The translations under genes were made by a program, and so were the position numbers. 64,000 nt of DNA. Source: Lachnospiraceae bacterium C10 (GTDB lineage: Bacteria > Bacillota > Clostridia > Lachnospirales > Lachnospiraceae). Under the pieces are notes generated by a model that saw only the letters and a program-made list of their open reading frames with translations, searched no databases and was not told the DNA's origin. This document shows positions 53,472-62,798 of the stretch, one piece after another (the stretch's first letter is position 1; every line of letters starts with the position of its first letter). The stretch is from NCBI GenBank assembly GCA_900100095.1, contig FMTN01000007.1, positions 1 to 64,000 on the forward strand, written 5' to 3'.

Positions 53472-55181
53472 ATGAGTGATAATCGGGAAAAGTACGAAGC
53501 GTTTGGTATTTTAGATCTTAAGGCTATGGCCAGAACCAGGGGAATGAAGGGCGCCTATCGGCTAAAGAAAAAGGAGCTGATTGACGCAATGGTTGCCCGC
53601 GATGCAGAAGAGGCAATGGCTGCCGGTGAGACGGAGCGTGTTGAACAGAATAATGAAGTGGATGCACCGGTGGAAGCAGATCGTGGTGTGCAAAACGATA
53701 CAGAGGAAGAACGCAGGGATTATTCCGTGCGCAGAGTTTCCCGTGGTAGAAGAAATATGGATGGGGAGCCATACCGCCGTAATGTAGATGGTGAGCAGTA
53801 CCGTCGTAATACAGATGGCGAATCCTATCGCCGCAACGCGGATGGTGATTCGTATCGACGGAATGCAGACGGAGAGCAGTATCGCCGCAGCGCGGATGGT
53901 GATTCGTACCGACGCAAGAGAGTTCCGATGGGAGCTGACGAGCGAACCACGAAGCGAACTGCGTCCTATTCGGATGAACGTCCGAACCGGCGTTATAATG
54001 AGGACGGAGCAGAGAATACAGAAGATACACAGTACAGCCAGATGTTCCAGTATGATGATGCGAAGGACTGTGGCGGTATTCTTGAGGTTATGCCGGATGG
54101 TTTTGGATTTATCCGAAGCGATAACTATCTTCCGGGCGACAATGATGTATACGTATCTCATTCTCAGATCCGCCGGTTTAATCTTAAGACCGGTGATATC
54201 ATTCACGGTACGACACGTAAGAATAATCCGACAGATAAATTCGGAGCTCTTCTATATATAAGAGAGGTCAATGGTATCAACCCGGATCGGGCGTCCCGCA
54301 GACCGAATTTTGAGGATCTTACACCGATTTTCCCGGATAAGAGAATCCGCTTGGAAAGAAAGGGCGGTTCGGTTGCCATGAGAATTGTCGATATGCTTTC
54401 TCCAATCGGTAAGGGACAGCGAGGCATGATTGTTGCTCAGCCGAAGGCAGGTAAGACGACCCTCCTGAAGCAGGTTGCCATGTCTGTTAAACAGTCTCAT
54501 CCGGAGATGCATCTGATTATTTTACTGATCGATGAGCGACCGGAGGAAGTTACAGATATGAAGGAGACCGTGGAAGGAGATGGCTGTGAAGTAATCTACT
54601 CCACATTTGATGAGACGCCGGAGCATCACAAGAGAGTTTCTGAGATGGTAATTGAGAGAGCGAAGCGTCTGGTGGAGCAGGGACAGGATGTCATGATTCT
54701 TTTGGATTCCATCACAAGACTGGCCAGAGCATATAACTTGACGGTATCTCCAAGCGGAAGGACCTTATCCGGTGGTCTTGATCCGGCAGCACTTCATATG
54801 CCGAAGCGTTTCTTCGGTGCAGCGAGAAATATGAGAGAGGGAGGTTCTCTTACAATTCTTGCAACAGCACTGGTTGAGACCGGTTCGAAGATGGATGACG
54901 TTGTATTTGAGGAATTCAAAGGAACGGGTAACATGGAGCTTGTACTGGATCGTAAATTGTCTGAGAAGAGAGTCTTCCCGGCGATTGATCTGGCACGTTC
55001 TTCAACAAGACGAGAGGATCTGCTTCTGACAAGAGATGAGCTGATGGCAGCGGATATCATTCGAAAGGCCTTGAATGGCATGAAGAAGGATGAGGCGGCA
55101 CAGACCATTATTCAGATGTTTACCCACACGGAAAACAATCAGGAATTCGTAAGAGAAGTAATTCGTCGGAGAGTTTTATAA
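53472..55181 (+). CDS. rho: Transcription termination factor Rho with repeat-rich insert
   Basis: A 569-aa hexameric RNA helicase that terminates transcription. The N-terminal helix domain (KYEAFGILDLKAMARTRGMK) is separated from the cold-shock RNA-binding domain by a low-complexity insert. Residues about 94-149 contain six 9-residue units of the form YRRN-x-DGE-x, rich in Arg and Tyr. The RNA-binding domain has GGILEVMPDGFGFIRSDNYL. The ATPase core has QPKAGKTTLLKQVA (Walker A), LIILLIDERPEEV and LLDSITRLARAYN, then the Q/R loops. All catalytic parts look complete. Rho proteins with long disordered inserts occur in several gut bacteria. It is upstream of rpmE, with a separate promoter between them. 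Confidence 0.97.
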   Translation: MSDNREKYEAFGILDLKAMARTRGMKGAYRLKKKELIDAMVARDAEEAMAAGETERVEQNNEVDAPVEADRGVQNDTEEERRDYSVRRVSRGRRNMDGEPYRRNVDGEQYRRNTDGESYRRNADGDSYRRNADGEQYRRSADGDSYRRKRVPMGADERTTKRTASYSDERPNRRYNEDGAENTEDTQYSQMFQYDDAKDCGGILEVMPDGFGFIRSDNYLPGDNDVYVSHSQIRRFNLKTGDIIHGTTRKNNPTDKFGALLYIREVNGINPDRASRRPNFEDLTPIFPDKRIRLERKGGSVAMRIVDMLSPIGKGQRGMIVAQPKAGKTTLLKQVAMSVKQSHPEMHLIILLIDERPEEVTDMKETVEGDGCEVIYSTFDETPEHHKRVSEMVIERAKRLVEQGQDVMILLDSITRLARAYNLTVSPSGRTLSGGLDPAALHMPKRFFGAARNMREGGSLTILATALVETGSKMDDVVFEEFKGTGNMELVLDRKLSEKRVFPAIDLARSSTRREDLLLTRDELMAADIIRKALNGMKKDEAAQTIIQMFTHTENNQEFVREVIRRRVL

Positions 55182-55187
55182 AAGTGC

Positions 55188-55216
55188 TTGCTAATATGTA
55201 GTGTCTATGTTATTAT
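55188..55216 (+). promoter_or_regulatory. Candidate rpmE promoter
   Basis: TTGCTA (55188-55193), a 17-nt spacer and TATTAT (55211-55216), about 80 nt before the rpmE start. Confidence 0.55.
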
Positions 55217-55295
55217 TATGGAGCTGTTTATCAGCATATGTATTACGGGATGTATATAGTATCTAGCAGAGATTTATTATAGTGAGGTGAAAACG

Positions 55296-55499
55296 ATGAG
55301 AAAGGCAATTCAGCCGGATTATTATCAGGCAACCGTTACATGCAACTGCGGTAATACTTTCGTAACTGGTTCTACTAAGGAGAGCATCCACGTAGAAATC
55401 TGTTCTAAGTGTCATCCGTTCTATACCGGTCAGCAGAAGGCTAATAAGGCTAGAGGACGTATTGAGCAGTTCAATAAGAAGTACGGTATCCAGCAGTAA
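55296..55499 (+). CDS. rpmE: 50S ribosomal protein L31
   Basis: A 67-aa zinc-binding ribosomal protein. ATG 55296 follows GAGGTG; an upstream in-frame GTG overlaps that site. The zinc cysteines of the C+ form are present (CNCG, then [10 protein letters not shown]). The C-terminus [11 protein letters not shown] matches L31 type. A terminator follows at 55515. Confidence 0.97.
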   Translation: MRKAIQPDYYQATVTCNCGNTFVTGSTKESIHVEICSKCHPFYTGQQKANKARGRIEQFNKKYGIQQ

Positions 55500-55514
55500 T
55501 TTTAGGATCATCGA

Positions 55515-55550
55515 GGCCGGGGTTATTTATTTTAACCTCGGCCCTTTCTT
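55515..55550 (+). terminator. Terminator after rpmE
   Basis: GGCCGGGGTTA and TAACCTCGGCC stem (55515-55543), followed by a T-rich tail. Confidence 0.9.
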
Positions 55551-55551
55551 T

Positions 55552-55686
55552 TTGTATAGCAAGGAGCCAAGGTTCCTTCTGCAAGCTTGCTTGCGAGAGG
55601 GACTTTGGCGACTGCAGAACACCGAAAGGCTTTGCCTTGAGGTGGGCAACAGAGTTGCAATCGAGTAGGAGTCAGCCTACTCGATT
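55552..55686. repeat. Composite palindromic repeat with family 2 copy 3
   Basis: Several inverted segments lie together: GCCAAGGTTCC with GGACTTTGGC, and GCAAGCTTGC-type words around 55580. They end in AATCGAGTAGG-AGTCAG-CCTACTCGATT (55659-55686), identical to copy 2 over 28 nt. It fills the gap between rpmE and the DUF1385 gene. It resembles family 1 in design (hairpins ending in a palindrome) but not in sequence. Confidence 0.75.
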
Positions 55687-55706
55687 TTAATAACATGAGG
55701 TGAGGC

Positions 55707-56606
55707 ATGAGATATTCCGGGATTGGTGGTCAGGCGGTTATGGAAGGCGTTATGATGCGCAACGGAAACCGGGTGGCTGTTGCGGTCCGTCTTGAAGATG
55801 GTCGTATTGTGGTGGACGAAGATCAGGTCAGGGAGACACCGAAGTGGGTGGAAGTGGTGCCGCTCATCCGCGGTATTTATACCTTCTTTCATTCCCTTGT
55901 GGTTGGACTTCGCTCTTTGTATCAGTCTGCATCCTATTTTGAGGATGAGGAGGAACGGGCGAAGGAAGAGAAGAACAAGGGCAGAGAGGCGGCAATCATG
56001 GGAGGGACACTGTTGTTTTCTCTTGTGCTTGCACTTGGCATTTTTATGGTTCTTCCTTTTTATGTTTCAAGGCTTTTGACTGTGTTTTTGCATAATGATG
56101 TCCTTCTGGCTCTGGCTGAGGGCGTGGTGCGCGTTGCGGTTTTCCTGTTATATGTCTGGGGAATCGGCAAGACGGAGGATATTCGTCGCACCTATATGTA
56201 TCATGGGGCAGAGCATAAGTGCATCAACTGTATCGAGAACGGACTGGAGCTGAATGTGGAGAATGTACGCTCCTCCAGCCGCTTTCATAAGCGTTGTGGT
56301 ACAAGTTTTGTCTTTATTGTACTTTTGATCAGTATTCTTGTTTTTATGCTGATCCGTGTGGACAGCCGTTTGCTGCAGTTATGTTATCGTCTGCTTTTGA
56401 CACCGTTGATTGCAGGAATCAGCTATGAATTTTTGCGTGTTGCAGGTCGAAAGGATAACTTTTTAATCCGCCTTCTGTCAGCTCCCGGTCTTTTCGTGCA
56501 GAAGATAACGACAAAGGAGCCATCCGATGACATGATTGAAGTCGGAATTGCATCCGTTGAAAAGGTATTTGACTGGAAGAAGTTCTTAGAGGAAGAAAGA
56601 AAATGA
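55707..56606 (+). CDS. DUF1385 membrane protein (YqhQ-like)
   Basis: A 299-aa membrane protein. It starts MRYSGIGGQAVMEGVMMRNG, the DUF1385 signature, and contains YHGAEHKCINCIENG, another conserved block. Hydrophobic segments lie around residues 92-120, 128-150, 200-220 and 230-250. Function is unknown. In many Firmicutes it is next to prmC and prfA, as here; ATGA overlap couples it to prmC. Confidence 0.92.
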   Translation: MRYSGIGGQAVMEGVMMRNGNRVAVAVRLEDGRIVVDEDQVRETPKWVEVVPLIRGIYTFFHSLVVGLRSLYQSASYFEDEEERAKEEKNKGREAAIMGGTLLFSLVLALGIFMVLPFYVSRLLTVFLHNDVLLALAEGVVRVAVFLLYVWGIGKTEDIRRTYMYHGAEHKCINCIENGLELNVENVRSSSRFHKRCGTSFVFIVLLISILVFMLIRVDSRLLQLCYRLLLTPLIAGISYEFLRVAGRKDNFLIRLLSAPGLFVQKITTKEPSDDMIEVGIASVEKVFDWKKFLEEERK

Positions 56607-57457
56607 CGTATCGTGAACTGGAAAGGAAAGCTATAAGTCATCTCGAAGCAGCCGGGATAGAGGATGCGAAAGTGGATGCCAGACTTTTACTGCTCTATGT
56701 AAGTGAAAAAAGTGCAGCTACGCTTCTTATGGATCAGGCGCAGGAGGTTTCAGATGAAATAGAGAAGGCCTATGCCATGCAGATACAAAAGCGGTGTCAA
56801 AGAATTCCTCTCCAGCAGATCGTGGGAGAGACGGAGTTTATGGGGCTGCCCTTTTTTGTCTCCGAGGATGTACTTTGCCCGCGTCAGGATACGGAAATTC
56901 TTGTGGAAGAAGTTCTGCGATGCCTAAAGGATGGAGATGAAATTCTGGATTTGTGCGCAGGAAGTGGATGTATCGGTATTTCCCTTATGAAACTTGGCGA
57001 ATGGGAAAGGAGACATCTTACACTGGATGGAGCGGATCTTTCGGAAAAAGCGTTAGCTATCGCTGAAAAAAACGCTCTGCGTAACGGATTAAAAGAGGAA
57101 TGCTTCCGGTTTTATCATGGAGACCTCTTTGGTGCGATTGAAGAAAACAGGCGCTATGATGTGATAGTAAGCAATCCTCCTTATATTCCAAGCGAAGATA
57201 TAAAAGAACTGATGCCGGAGGTGAAAGACCATGAGCCGTTGATGGCATTGGATGGGAAAGAGGATGGTCTGTTCTTTTATCGCAGGATTACGCAGCAGGC
57301 TGCATCTCATCTGAAAGAGGGTGGCTGGCTGTGCTATGAAATCGGTTATGATCAGGGTGAAAGTGTAGCGGAACTTATGATGCAATCGGACTATAAGGAT
57401 GTCCGGGTTATTCAGGATCTGTCCGGTAATGACCGTGTGGTTATGGGACATCTTTAG
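56603..57457 (+). CDS. prmC: Release factor glutamine N5-methyltransferase
   Basis: A 284-aa SAM-dependent methyltransferase that methylates the Gln of the GGQ motif of release factors. The SAM site is [15 protein letters not shown] and the catalytic NPPY motif is in [11 protein letters not shown]. An N-terminal helical domain precedes (residues 1 to about 80). It overlaps DUF1385 by 4 nt and is followed 53 nt later by its substrate gene prfA. Confidence 0.96.
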   Translation: MTYRELERKAISHLEAAGIEDAKVDARLLLLYVSEKSAATLLMDQAQEVSDEIEKAYAMQIQKRCQRIPLQQIVGETEFMGLPFFVSEDVLCPRQDTEILVEEVLRCLKDGDEILDLCAGSGCIGISLMKLGEWERRHLTLDGADLSEKALAIAEKNALRNGLKEECFRFYHGDLFGAIEENRRYDVIVSNPPYIPSEDIKELMPEVKDHEPLMALDGKEDGLFFYRRITQQAASHLKEGGWLCYEIGYDQGESVAELMMQSDYKDVRVIQDLSGNDRVVMGHL

Positions 57458-57510
57458 CGAATATACGGTGCATTAACAGGATTAGGATAAACGGTCGAAA
57501 GGAAAGAAAC

Positions 57511-58587
57511 ATGTTTGATAAATTAGAAGATCTTTTATTACATTACCAGGAGCTTATGAATCTCTTGTCAGAGCCGGATGTCGCAAATGACAGCCGTCGT
57601 TTTCAGAAACTGATGAAGGAACAGGCGGATCTTCTTCCTATTGTAGAAGCTTATACTGCATATAAGAAAGCCAAAGCAGCACAGGAAGACGCGCTTCTTC
57701 TTCTTGAAGAGGAGTCGGATGAGGAAATGAAGGAGATGGCAAAGGAAGAACTGGCTGAGGCCAAGGAAGAAATTGCCGAACTCGAAGATAAGCTGAAGAT
57801 TCTTCTTCTTCCAAAGGACCCGAATGATGATAAGAATGTTATCGTAGAGATCCGTGCCGGTGCAGGCGGAGACGAGGCAGCTCTTTTTGCAGCTGAGATA
57901 TACCGTATGTATGTGCATTATGCGGAGAGCCGTGGCTGGAAGGTAGAGTTGATCGAGTGTGATGAGACCGGAATTGGCGGAATGAAGCAGGTCAACTTCA
58001 TGGTAAACGGACCAAGCGCATACTCTGTCCTGAAGTATGAGTCCGGTGTACATCGTGTACAGCGTGTTCCGGAAACAGAGTCAGGCGGAAGAATTCATAC
58101 TTCCACCATTACAGTAGCGGTTATGCCGGAAGCAGAAGATGTGGATATTGAGATCAATGATAACGATATCCGAATTGATGTTATGAGAGCTTCCGGTAAT
58201 GGTGGACAGTGTGTCAATACAACAGATTCTGCTGTTCGACTGACACATTATCCGACAGGAATTGTTATCTATGCGCAGACAGAAAAGTCTCAGCTTCAGA
58301 ATAAGAACAAGGCATTCGCACTTTTGCGTACAAAGCTCTACGATCTGGAGTTACAGCGCAGACAGGAAGAAGAGAAGGCTGAGAGACTTTCTCAGATCGG
58401 AACCGGTGATCGTTCCGAGAAGATCCGTACCTATAATTTCCCGCAGGGAAGAGTGACCGATCATCGAATCAATCTTACCTTATACAAGCTGGATAAGATT
58501 ATGAATGGAGATATTCAGGAGATTTTGGATGCATTGATTGCAGCCGATCAGGCAAAGAGACTTGTTAAGATGAATGAGAGCGCATAA
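57511..58587 (+). CDS. prfA: Peptide chain release factor 1
   Basis: A 358-aa RF1 that recognises UAA and UAG and triggers peptide release. The stop-codon tripeptide region reads [19 protein letters not shown] (PxT as PET), and the catalytic GGQ is in [20 protein letters not shown]. The Cys after GGQ, instead of His, is seen in Clostridia. Domain 1 is the usual acidic helical N-terminus. It is downstream of prmC. Confidence 0.97.
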   Translation: MFDKLEDLLLHYQELMNLLSEPDVANDSRRFQKLMKEQADLLPIVEAYTAYKKAKAAQEDALLLLEEESDEEMKEMAKEELAEAKEEIAELEDKLKILLLPKDPNDDKNVIVEIRAGAGGDEAALFAAEIYRMYVHYAESRGWKVELIECDETGIGGMKQVNFMVNGPSAYSVLKYESGVHRVQRVPETESGGRIHTSTITVAVMPEAEDVDIEINDNDIRIDVMRASGNGGQCVNTTDSAVRLTHYPTGIVIYAQTEKSQLQNKNKAFALLRTKLYDLELQRRQEEEKAERLSQIGTGDRSEKIRTYNFPQGRVTDHRINLTLYKLDKIMNGDIQEILDALIAADQAKRLVKMNESA

Positions 58588-58589
58588 AG

Positions 58590-58624
58590 AAATGGACTGT
58601 GAAGATGCTTCACAGTCCATTTCT
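58590..58624. terminator. Terminator between convergent prfA and 95-aa gene
   Basis: AAATGGACTGTGAAG and CTTCACAGTCCATTT stem with an ATG loop and flanking A/T runs, usable from both sides. Confidence 0.88.
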
Positions 58625-58652
58625 TTAGTGGTGTTAAAATCTTTTGACCGAA

Positions 58653-58940
58653 TCATCCGTTCATAAGCTGTTGGTAAGATGCTGCCTGGGATGGTGTGTT
58701 TTCAGTTAGTACGGAAGAGCATACAAAACGAGTTGAACCTGTTCCGAGATTTTTACACTTTGTTGCTAGGGTGTCGAGAGTTGAGGGATCCTGGGTGTAA
58801 GTGGTGTATTCTTCCCGGCTAATTTCAAAATATCGTACAGCTATTCCTGTGACAGTCTGGAGCAGGTGCTTACGAAGTGTTGGAGAATAGCCGACGCTGT
58901 AGCCCATACCCTTACGAATAAGATGTCGTGTAAGAGCCAT
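58653..58940 (-). CDS. 95-aa protein of unknown function
   Basis: The start is ATG 58940, with AAAGGAG 9 nt upstream on the minus strand. The protein begins MALTRHLIRKGMGYSVGYSP and has a basic N-terminal half and a Ser/Thr-rich C-terminal half (STLDTLATKCKNLGTGSTRF). No membrane segment and no family recognised. A good ribosome site and an isolated position between two release-factor genes, on the opposite strand, suggest a real but unusual gene. Confidence 0.65.
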   Translation of the reverse strand: MALTRHLIRKGMGYSVGYSPTLRKHLLQTVTGIAVRYFEISREEYTTYTQDPSTLDTLATKCKNLGTGSTRFVCSSVLTENTPSQAASYQQLMNG

Positions 58941-59079
58941 AATGATCAACTCCTTTCCTTTCTCTTTCTATCTATATTTTACTGTTTTTTTTCTATGCTT
59001 ACAATAGTGCACTCGACAATTTTATTTTTGGATGTTATAATCACAAGGTTTGATTGTGTTTTTTGAAAAAGGAGTAGCA

Positions 59080-60681
59080 ATGAGCAAGCTGCAGGATGAA
59101 ATTAAAAAACGTAGAACTTTTGCGATTATCTCACACCCGGATGCCGGTAAGACAACCCTGACAGAAAAGTTCCTCTTATACGGAGGCCAGATCAATCAGG
59201 CCGGTTCGGTTAAAGGAAAAGCAACCGCAAAGCATGCGGTATCAGACTGGATGGAAATCGAGAAACAGCGTGGTATCTCTGTTACCAGCTCGGTGCTTCA
59301 GTTTGAATATGGCGGAATGTGTATTAATATTCTGGATACACCGGGTCACCAGGATTTCTCGGAAGATACGTATCGAACACTCATGGCAGCTGACTCGGCC
59401 GTGATGGTTATCGACGGAGCGAAAGGTGTTGAGCCGCAGACACGTAAGCTGTTTAAGGTTTGTGTTATGCGCCATATCCCGATCTTCACTTTTATCAATA
59501 AGATGGATCGCGATGCAATGGATACCTTTGAGTTGCTCGATGATATTGAAAATGAGCTGGGGATTGCTACCTGCCCGATGAACTGGCCGATTGGCTCGGG
59601 TAAAGAATTTAAGGGTGTATACGATCGCCAGACGAAGAAGGTGCTAACCTTTGCTGATACAATGAAAGGTACCAAAGAAGGTGTGGAGGAAGACTTCGAA
59701 CTGACAGATCCACAGCTTTTGGCAGCCATTGGGGATGACAGAAAAGAACAGCTGGATGAGGAACTTGAGCTCTTGGACGGAGCAGGAGCGGAGTTTGATC
59801 AGGAGCTGGTGGACAAGGGAGAGTTGACTCCGGTGTTCTTCGGATCAGCTCTTACCAACTTTGGCGTTGAGACTTTCCTTCAGTATTTCCTGAAGCTGAC
59901 AACGACTCCGTTGCCAAGAATGTCTGACCAGGGCGAGATTTCTCCGTTTTCTGAGGATTTCTCAGCTTTCGTCTTTAAGATTCAGGCGAATATGAATAAG
60001 GCACATCGTGACCGTATTGCATTCATGCGTATCTGTTCCGGTAAGTTTGATGCCGGTATGAGTGTTTATCACGTGCAGGGAGGGAAGGATGTCCGTCTCT
60101 CACAGCCGCAGCAGATGATGGCTTCCGAGCGTAAGATCGTGGATGAGGCATACGCCGGTGATATCATCGGTATTTTTGATCCGGGTATCTTCTCGATCGG
60201 AGATACACTTACGACAGCGAAAGAGAAGTACCGATATGAAGGTATTCCGACCTTTGCTCCGGAGCATTTCTGCCGTGTACGTCAGGTTGATACGATGAAG
60301 CGTAAGCAGTTTATGAAAGGTATTACGCAGATTGCACAGGAAGGTGCGATTCAGATTTTCCAGGAGTATCATACCGGAATGGAAGAGATCATTGTCGGCG
60401 TAGTCGGTGTTCTTCAGTTTGATGTATTAAAATTCAGACTTGAGAATGAATATAATGTCGATATTATTATGGAGAATCTTCCATACGAGCATGTACGTTG
60501 GGTAGAGAACGAGGATGTCGATATGGATCATATTTCCGGTACATCGGATATGAAGAAGGTTAAGGATTTGAAGGGTCGTCCTCTGCTGTTGTTTGTAAAC
60601 AGCTGGTCAGTCGGAATGGTGGAAGACCGTAACGAAGGCCTTGTTCTTTCTGAATTTGGTAAGCAGGAAATGGAATATTAA
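59080..60681 (+). CDS. prfC: Peptide chain release factor 3
   Basis: A 533-aa GTPase that recycles RF1/RF2 from the ribosome. ATG 59080 follows AAAAAGGAG; an upstream frame extension is not conserved. G-domain motifs are complete: HPDAGKTTL (G1), ISVTSSVLQF (switch I), LDTPGHQDF (G3) and NKMDRDA (G4). The EF-G-like domain II and C-terminal domain follow. It is the second termination factor gene in the cluster. A terminator follows. Confidence 0.96.
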   Translation: MSKLQDEIKKRRTFAIISHPDAGKTTLTEKFLLYGGQINQAGSVKGKATAKHAVSDWMEIEKQRGISVTSSVLQFEYGGMCINILDTPGHQDFSEDTYRTLMAADSAVMVIDGAKGVEPQTRKLFKVCVMRHIPIFTFINKMDRDAMDTFELLDDIENELGIATCPMNWPIGSGKEFKGVYDRQTKKVLTFADTMKGTKEGVEEDFELTDPQLLAAIGDDRKEQLDEELELLDGAGAEFDQELVDKGELTPVFFGSALTNFGVETFLQYFLKLTTTPLPRMSDQGEISPFSEDFSAFVFKIQANMNKAHRDRIAFMRICSGKFDAGMSVYHVQGGKDVRLSQPQQMMASERKIVDEAYAGDIIGIFDPGIFSIGDTLTTAKEKYRYEGIPTFAPEHFCRVRQVDTMKRKQFMKGITQIAQEGAIQIFQEYHTGMEEIIVGVVGVLQFDVLKFRLENEYNVDIIMENLPYEHVRWVENEDVDMDHISGTSDMKKVKDLKGRPLLLFVNSWSVGMVEDRNEGLVLSEFGKQEMEY

Positions 60682-60683
60682 CA

Positions 60684-60711
60684 AAAACGCGGGTGGAATG
60701 CCCGCGTTTTT
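60684..60711 (+). terminator. Terminator after prfC
   Basis: AAAACGCGGG-TGGAATG-CCCGCGTTTTT. A short family 1 fragment (TTTAACTCAGTCGGA) follows at 60714-60728. Confidence 0.9.
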
Positions 60712-60713
60712 GC

Positions 60714-60728
60714 TTTAACTCAGTCGGA
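60714..60728. repeat. Repeat family 1, left-end fragment
   Basis: Fifteen nucleotides matching the left end of the family 1 repeat as read in copy B (TTTAACTCAGTCGGA). Too short to be certain of origin. Confidence 0.5.
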
Positions 60729-60893
60729 TTTGAATAGATATTGACATTTGTAAAATCGTGATACTATAATAAATCAACCTTTTCTAAGCAGGAGCAATCA
60801 TTGCTTCCCAGTTAATTTCCCTTTATGATAATTTATTCCATGCGGGTCCGGTACAGAGCACAGGAACCGGTATTTTTGGATGAAAAGATATAG

Positions 60894-60922
60894 TTGACAA
60901 TAGCGAAAGAATGTTCTATTAT
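60894..60922 (+). promoter_or_regulatory. recA promoter
   Basis: Consensus TTGACA (60894-60899), a 17-nt spacer and TATTAT (60917-60922). Confidence 0.8.
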
Positions 60923-60932
60923 AGTTGAGGAG

Positions 60933-60946
60933 CGAACAGTCGTTCG
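60933..60946 (+). promoter_or_regulatory. LexA/DinR SOS box
   Basis: CGAAC-AGTC-GTTCG matches the Gram-positive SOS consensus (CGAAC-N4-GTTCG) exactly. It lies about 11 nt downstream of the -10 box, where LexA would block recA transcription until DNA damage. Confidence 0.93.
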
Positions 60947-60963
60947 GAAATGGAGAGTGAATT

Positions 60964-62010
60964 ATGGCGAAAGATGATAGATTGAAAGCGTTAGATGCGG
61001 CAATTGAGCAGATTGAGAAGCAGTATGGCCGCGGTTCCGTTATGAAGTTGGGCGATAATGCCACACAGATGCAGGTAGAGACTTATCCTACCGGCTCCAT
61101 CAGCCTTGATATTGCATTAGGACAGGGTGGTCTTCCTAAGGGAAGAATCGTTGAGATATATGGACCGGAATCTTCCGGTAAGACAACCGTAGCACTGCAC
61201 TGTGTCGCTGAGGTGCAGAAGGCAGGCGGAATTGCGGGATTTATTGATGCAGAGCATGCATTGGATCCTGTTTATGCTCGTAATATCGGCGTTGATATTG
61301 ATAATTTATACATCTCTCAGCCGGATAACGGTGAGCAGGCACTAGAGATCACAGAGACCATGGTTCGAAGCGGAGCTGTGGATATTATCATTGTGGATTC
61401 TGTTGCAGCACTGGTTCCGAAGGCGGAGATTGACGGTGATATGGGAGATTCCCATGTGGGACTTCAGGCCCGTCTGATGTCTCAGGCACTTCGTAAGCTG
61501 ACAGCAGCCATCAGTAAGAGTAACTGTGTCGTTATCTTCATTAATCAGCTTCGTGAGAAGGTTGGTGTTATGTTTGGTAACCCTGAGACGACAACCGGTG
61601 GTAGAGCTTTGAAATTCTATTCTTCTGTCCGTCTGGATGTACGTCGTATTGAACAGATCAAGCAGCAGGGTGAAGTGATTGGTAACCGCACCAGGGTTAA
61701 GATTGTTAAGAATAAGGTGGCACCTCCATTCCGTGAGGCGGAATTTGATATCATGTTTGGTAAGGGAATTTCCCGTGAAGGTGACATTCTTGATCTTGCA
61801 GCGAACCTGGATATTATCAGTAAGTCCGGTGCATGGTATGCATACGAGGGCGAGAAGATCGGACAGGGACGAGAGAATGCGAAGAATTATATGTCCCAGC
61901 ATCCGGATTTTATGTCGAAGATGGAGCATCTGATTCGTATTCATTACGGACTGACAGAAGATGATACTGCAGTGGAACCTGCTGTTGAGACAAAGGAAGA
62001 GAAAGAATAA
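60964..62010 (+). CDS. recA: Recombinase RecA
   Basis: A 348-aa strand-exchange ATPase and SOS co-protease. Walker A is [13 protein letters not shown], Walker [13 protein letters not shown], and loop L2 [20 protein letters not shown] is intact. The C-terminal tail is acidic, as usual. It has its own promoter and SOS box and is followed 17 nt later by recX. Confidence 0.98.
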   Translation: MAKDDRLKALDAAIEQIEKQYGRGSVMKLGDNATQMQVETYPTGSISLDIALGQGGLPKGRIVEIYGPESSGKTTVALHCVAEVQKAGGIAGFIDAEHALDPVYARNIGVDIDNLYISQPDNGEQALEITETMVRSGAVDIIIVDSVAALVPKAEIDGDMGDSHVGLQARLMSQALRKLTAAISKSNCVVIFINQLREKVGVMFGNPETTTGGRALKFYSSVRLDVRRIEQIKQQGEVIGNRTRVKIVKNKVAPPFREAEFDIMFGKGISREGDILDLAANLDIISKSGAWYAYEGEKIGQGRENAKNYMSQHPDFMSKMEHLIRIHYGLTEDDTAVEPAVETKEEKE

Positions 62011-62027
62011 TCAGGCCGGAGATTGAG

Positions 62028-62657
62028 ATGATTATTACAGAGATTTGCCAGCTTCGTCCCAAGAGTAAAATGAAGCGGGTGAAGATGGAAGATGGCAGCA
62101 GTTTTGTTCTGTATTCCGGTGAGATCCGCAGGATGTCATTTCTCCGGGAGGGAAATGATTTATCCCGGGAGGAGAGAGATACAATCTTTCAGGAAATTCT
62201 TTTGCCACGAGCCAAGAAGCGCTGTCTTCATCTGCTAGAGAAGCAGGATTATACAAGCAGATCCTTGATTCGTAAATTAACCCAGGGTGGTTATCCTGAA
62301 GAATTAGCTGAGGCGGCAGTTGCATATGCTGCCTCTTTTCATTATGTAGATGATTTACGCTATGCGCAAAATTTTGTCCGTTTTCATCAGGATAAGAAGA
62401 GCGTGAAGCGCCTTCGCATGGATCTGATGGCGAAGGGAGTCAGCTCGGACCTGATTGATATGGCGATAGAAACGGAACTGACTGTGGATGAAACAGCTCA
62501 GATTCAGGAATTACTAAAGAAAAAGCACTATGATCCTACAGAAAAGGATCCGAAGATCAAGGCAAAGATGTACCGTTTCCTGGCGGGGAGAGGGTATGCT
62601 TCCTCTCTTATTTTAGACGCTATGCGCTTGTATGAGGATGATGTTTTTGAATCCTAA
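62028..62657 (+). CDS. recX: Regulatory protein RecX
   Basis: A 209-aa all-helical modulator of RecA filaments. The tandem three-helix repeats are visible at LHLLEKQDYTSRSLIRKLTQ and YVDDLRYAQNFVRFHQDKKS. The N-terminus has a beta-rich extension. It is immediately downstream of recA and SOS-regulated with it. Confidence 0.93.
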   Translation: MIITEICQLRPKSKMKRVKMEDGSSFVLYSGEIRRMSFLREGNDLSREERDTIFQEILLPRAKKRCLHLLEKQDYTSRSLIRKLTQGGYPEELAEAAVAYAASFHYVDDLRYAQNFVRFHQDKKSVKRLRMDLMAKGVSSDLIDMAIETELTVDETAQIQELLKKKHYDPTEKDPKIKAKMYRFLAGRGYASSLILDAMRLYEDDVFES

Positions 62658-62680
62658 GGTAAAATTGGATATTTTTTCAC

Positions 62681-62709
62681 TTGACAGGATATCAGAATAG
62701 GAGTAATAT
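62681..62709 (+). promoter_or_regulatory. Promoter of rny
   Basis: TTGACA (62681-62686), a 17-nt spacer and TAATAT (62704-62709). Confidence 0.75.
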
Positions 62710-62798
62710 TTTCGATTTACTCTTTTGAAAGCTTATCTTGACAGTAAACATGGAATACAGTAGAATTTTATTGTAAATTTAATAAAGGAGGTGCTCCT

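Noticed and set aside
58195-58240. Cys after the GGQ motif of RF1 as an anomaly
   Set aside because: GGQC is common in clostridial RF1 and the motif itself is intact.
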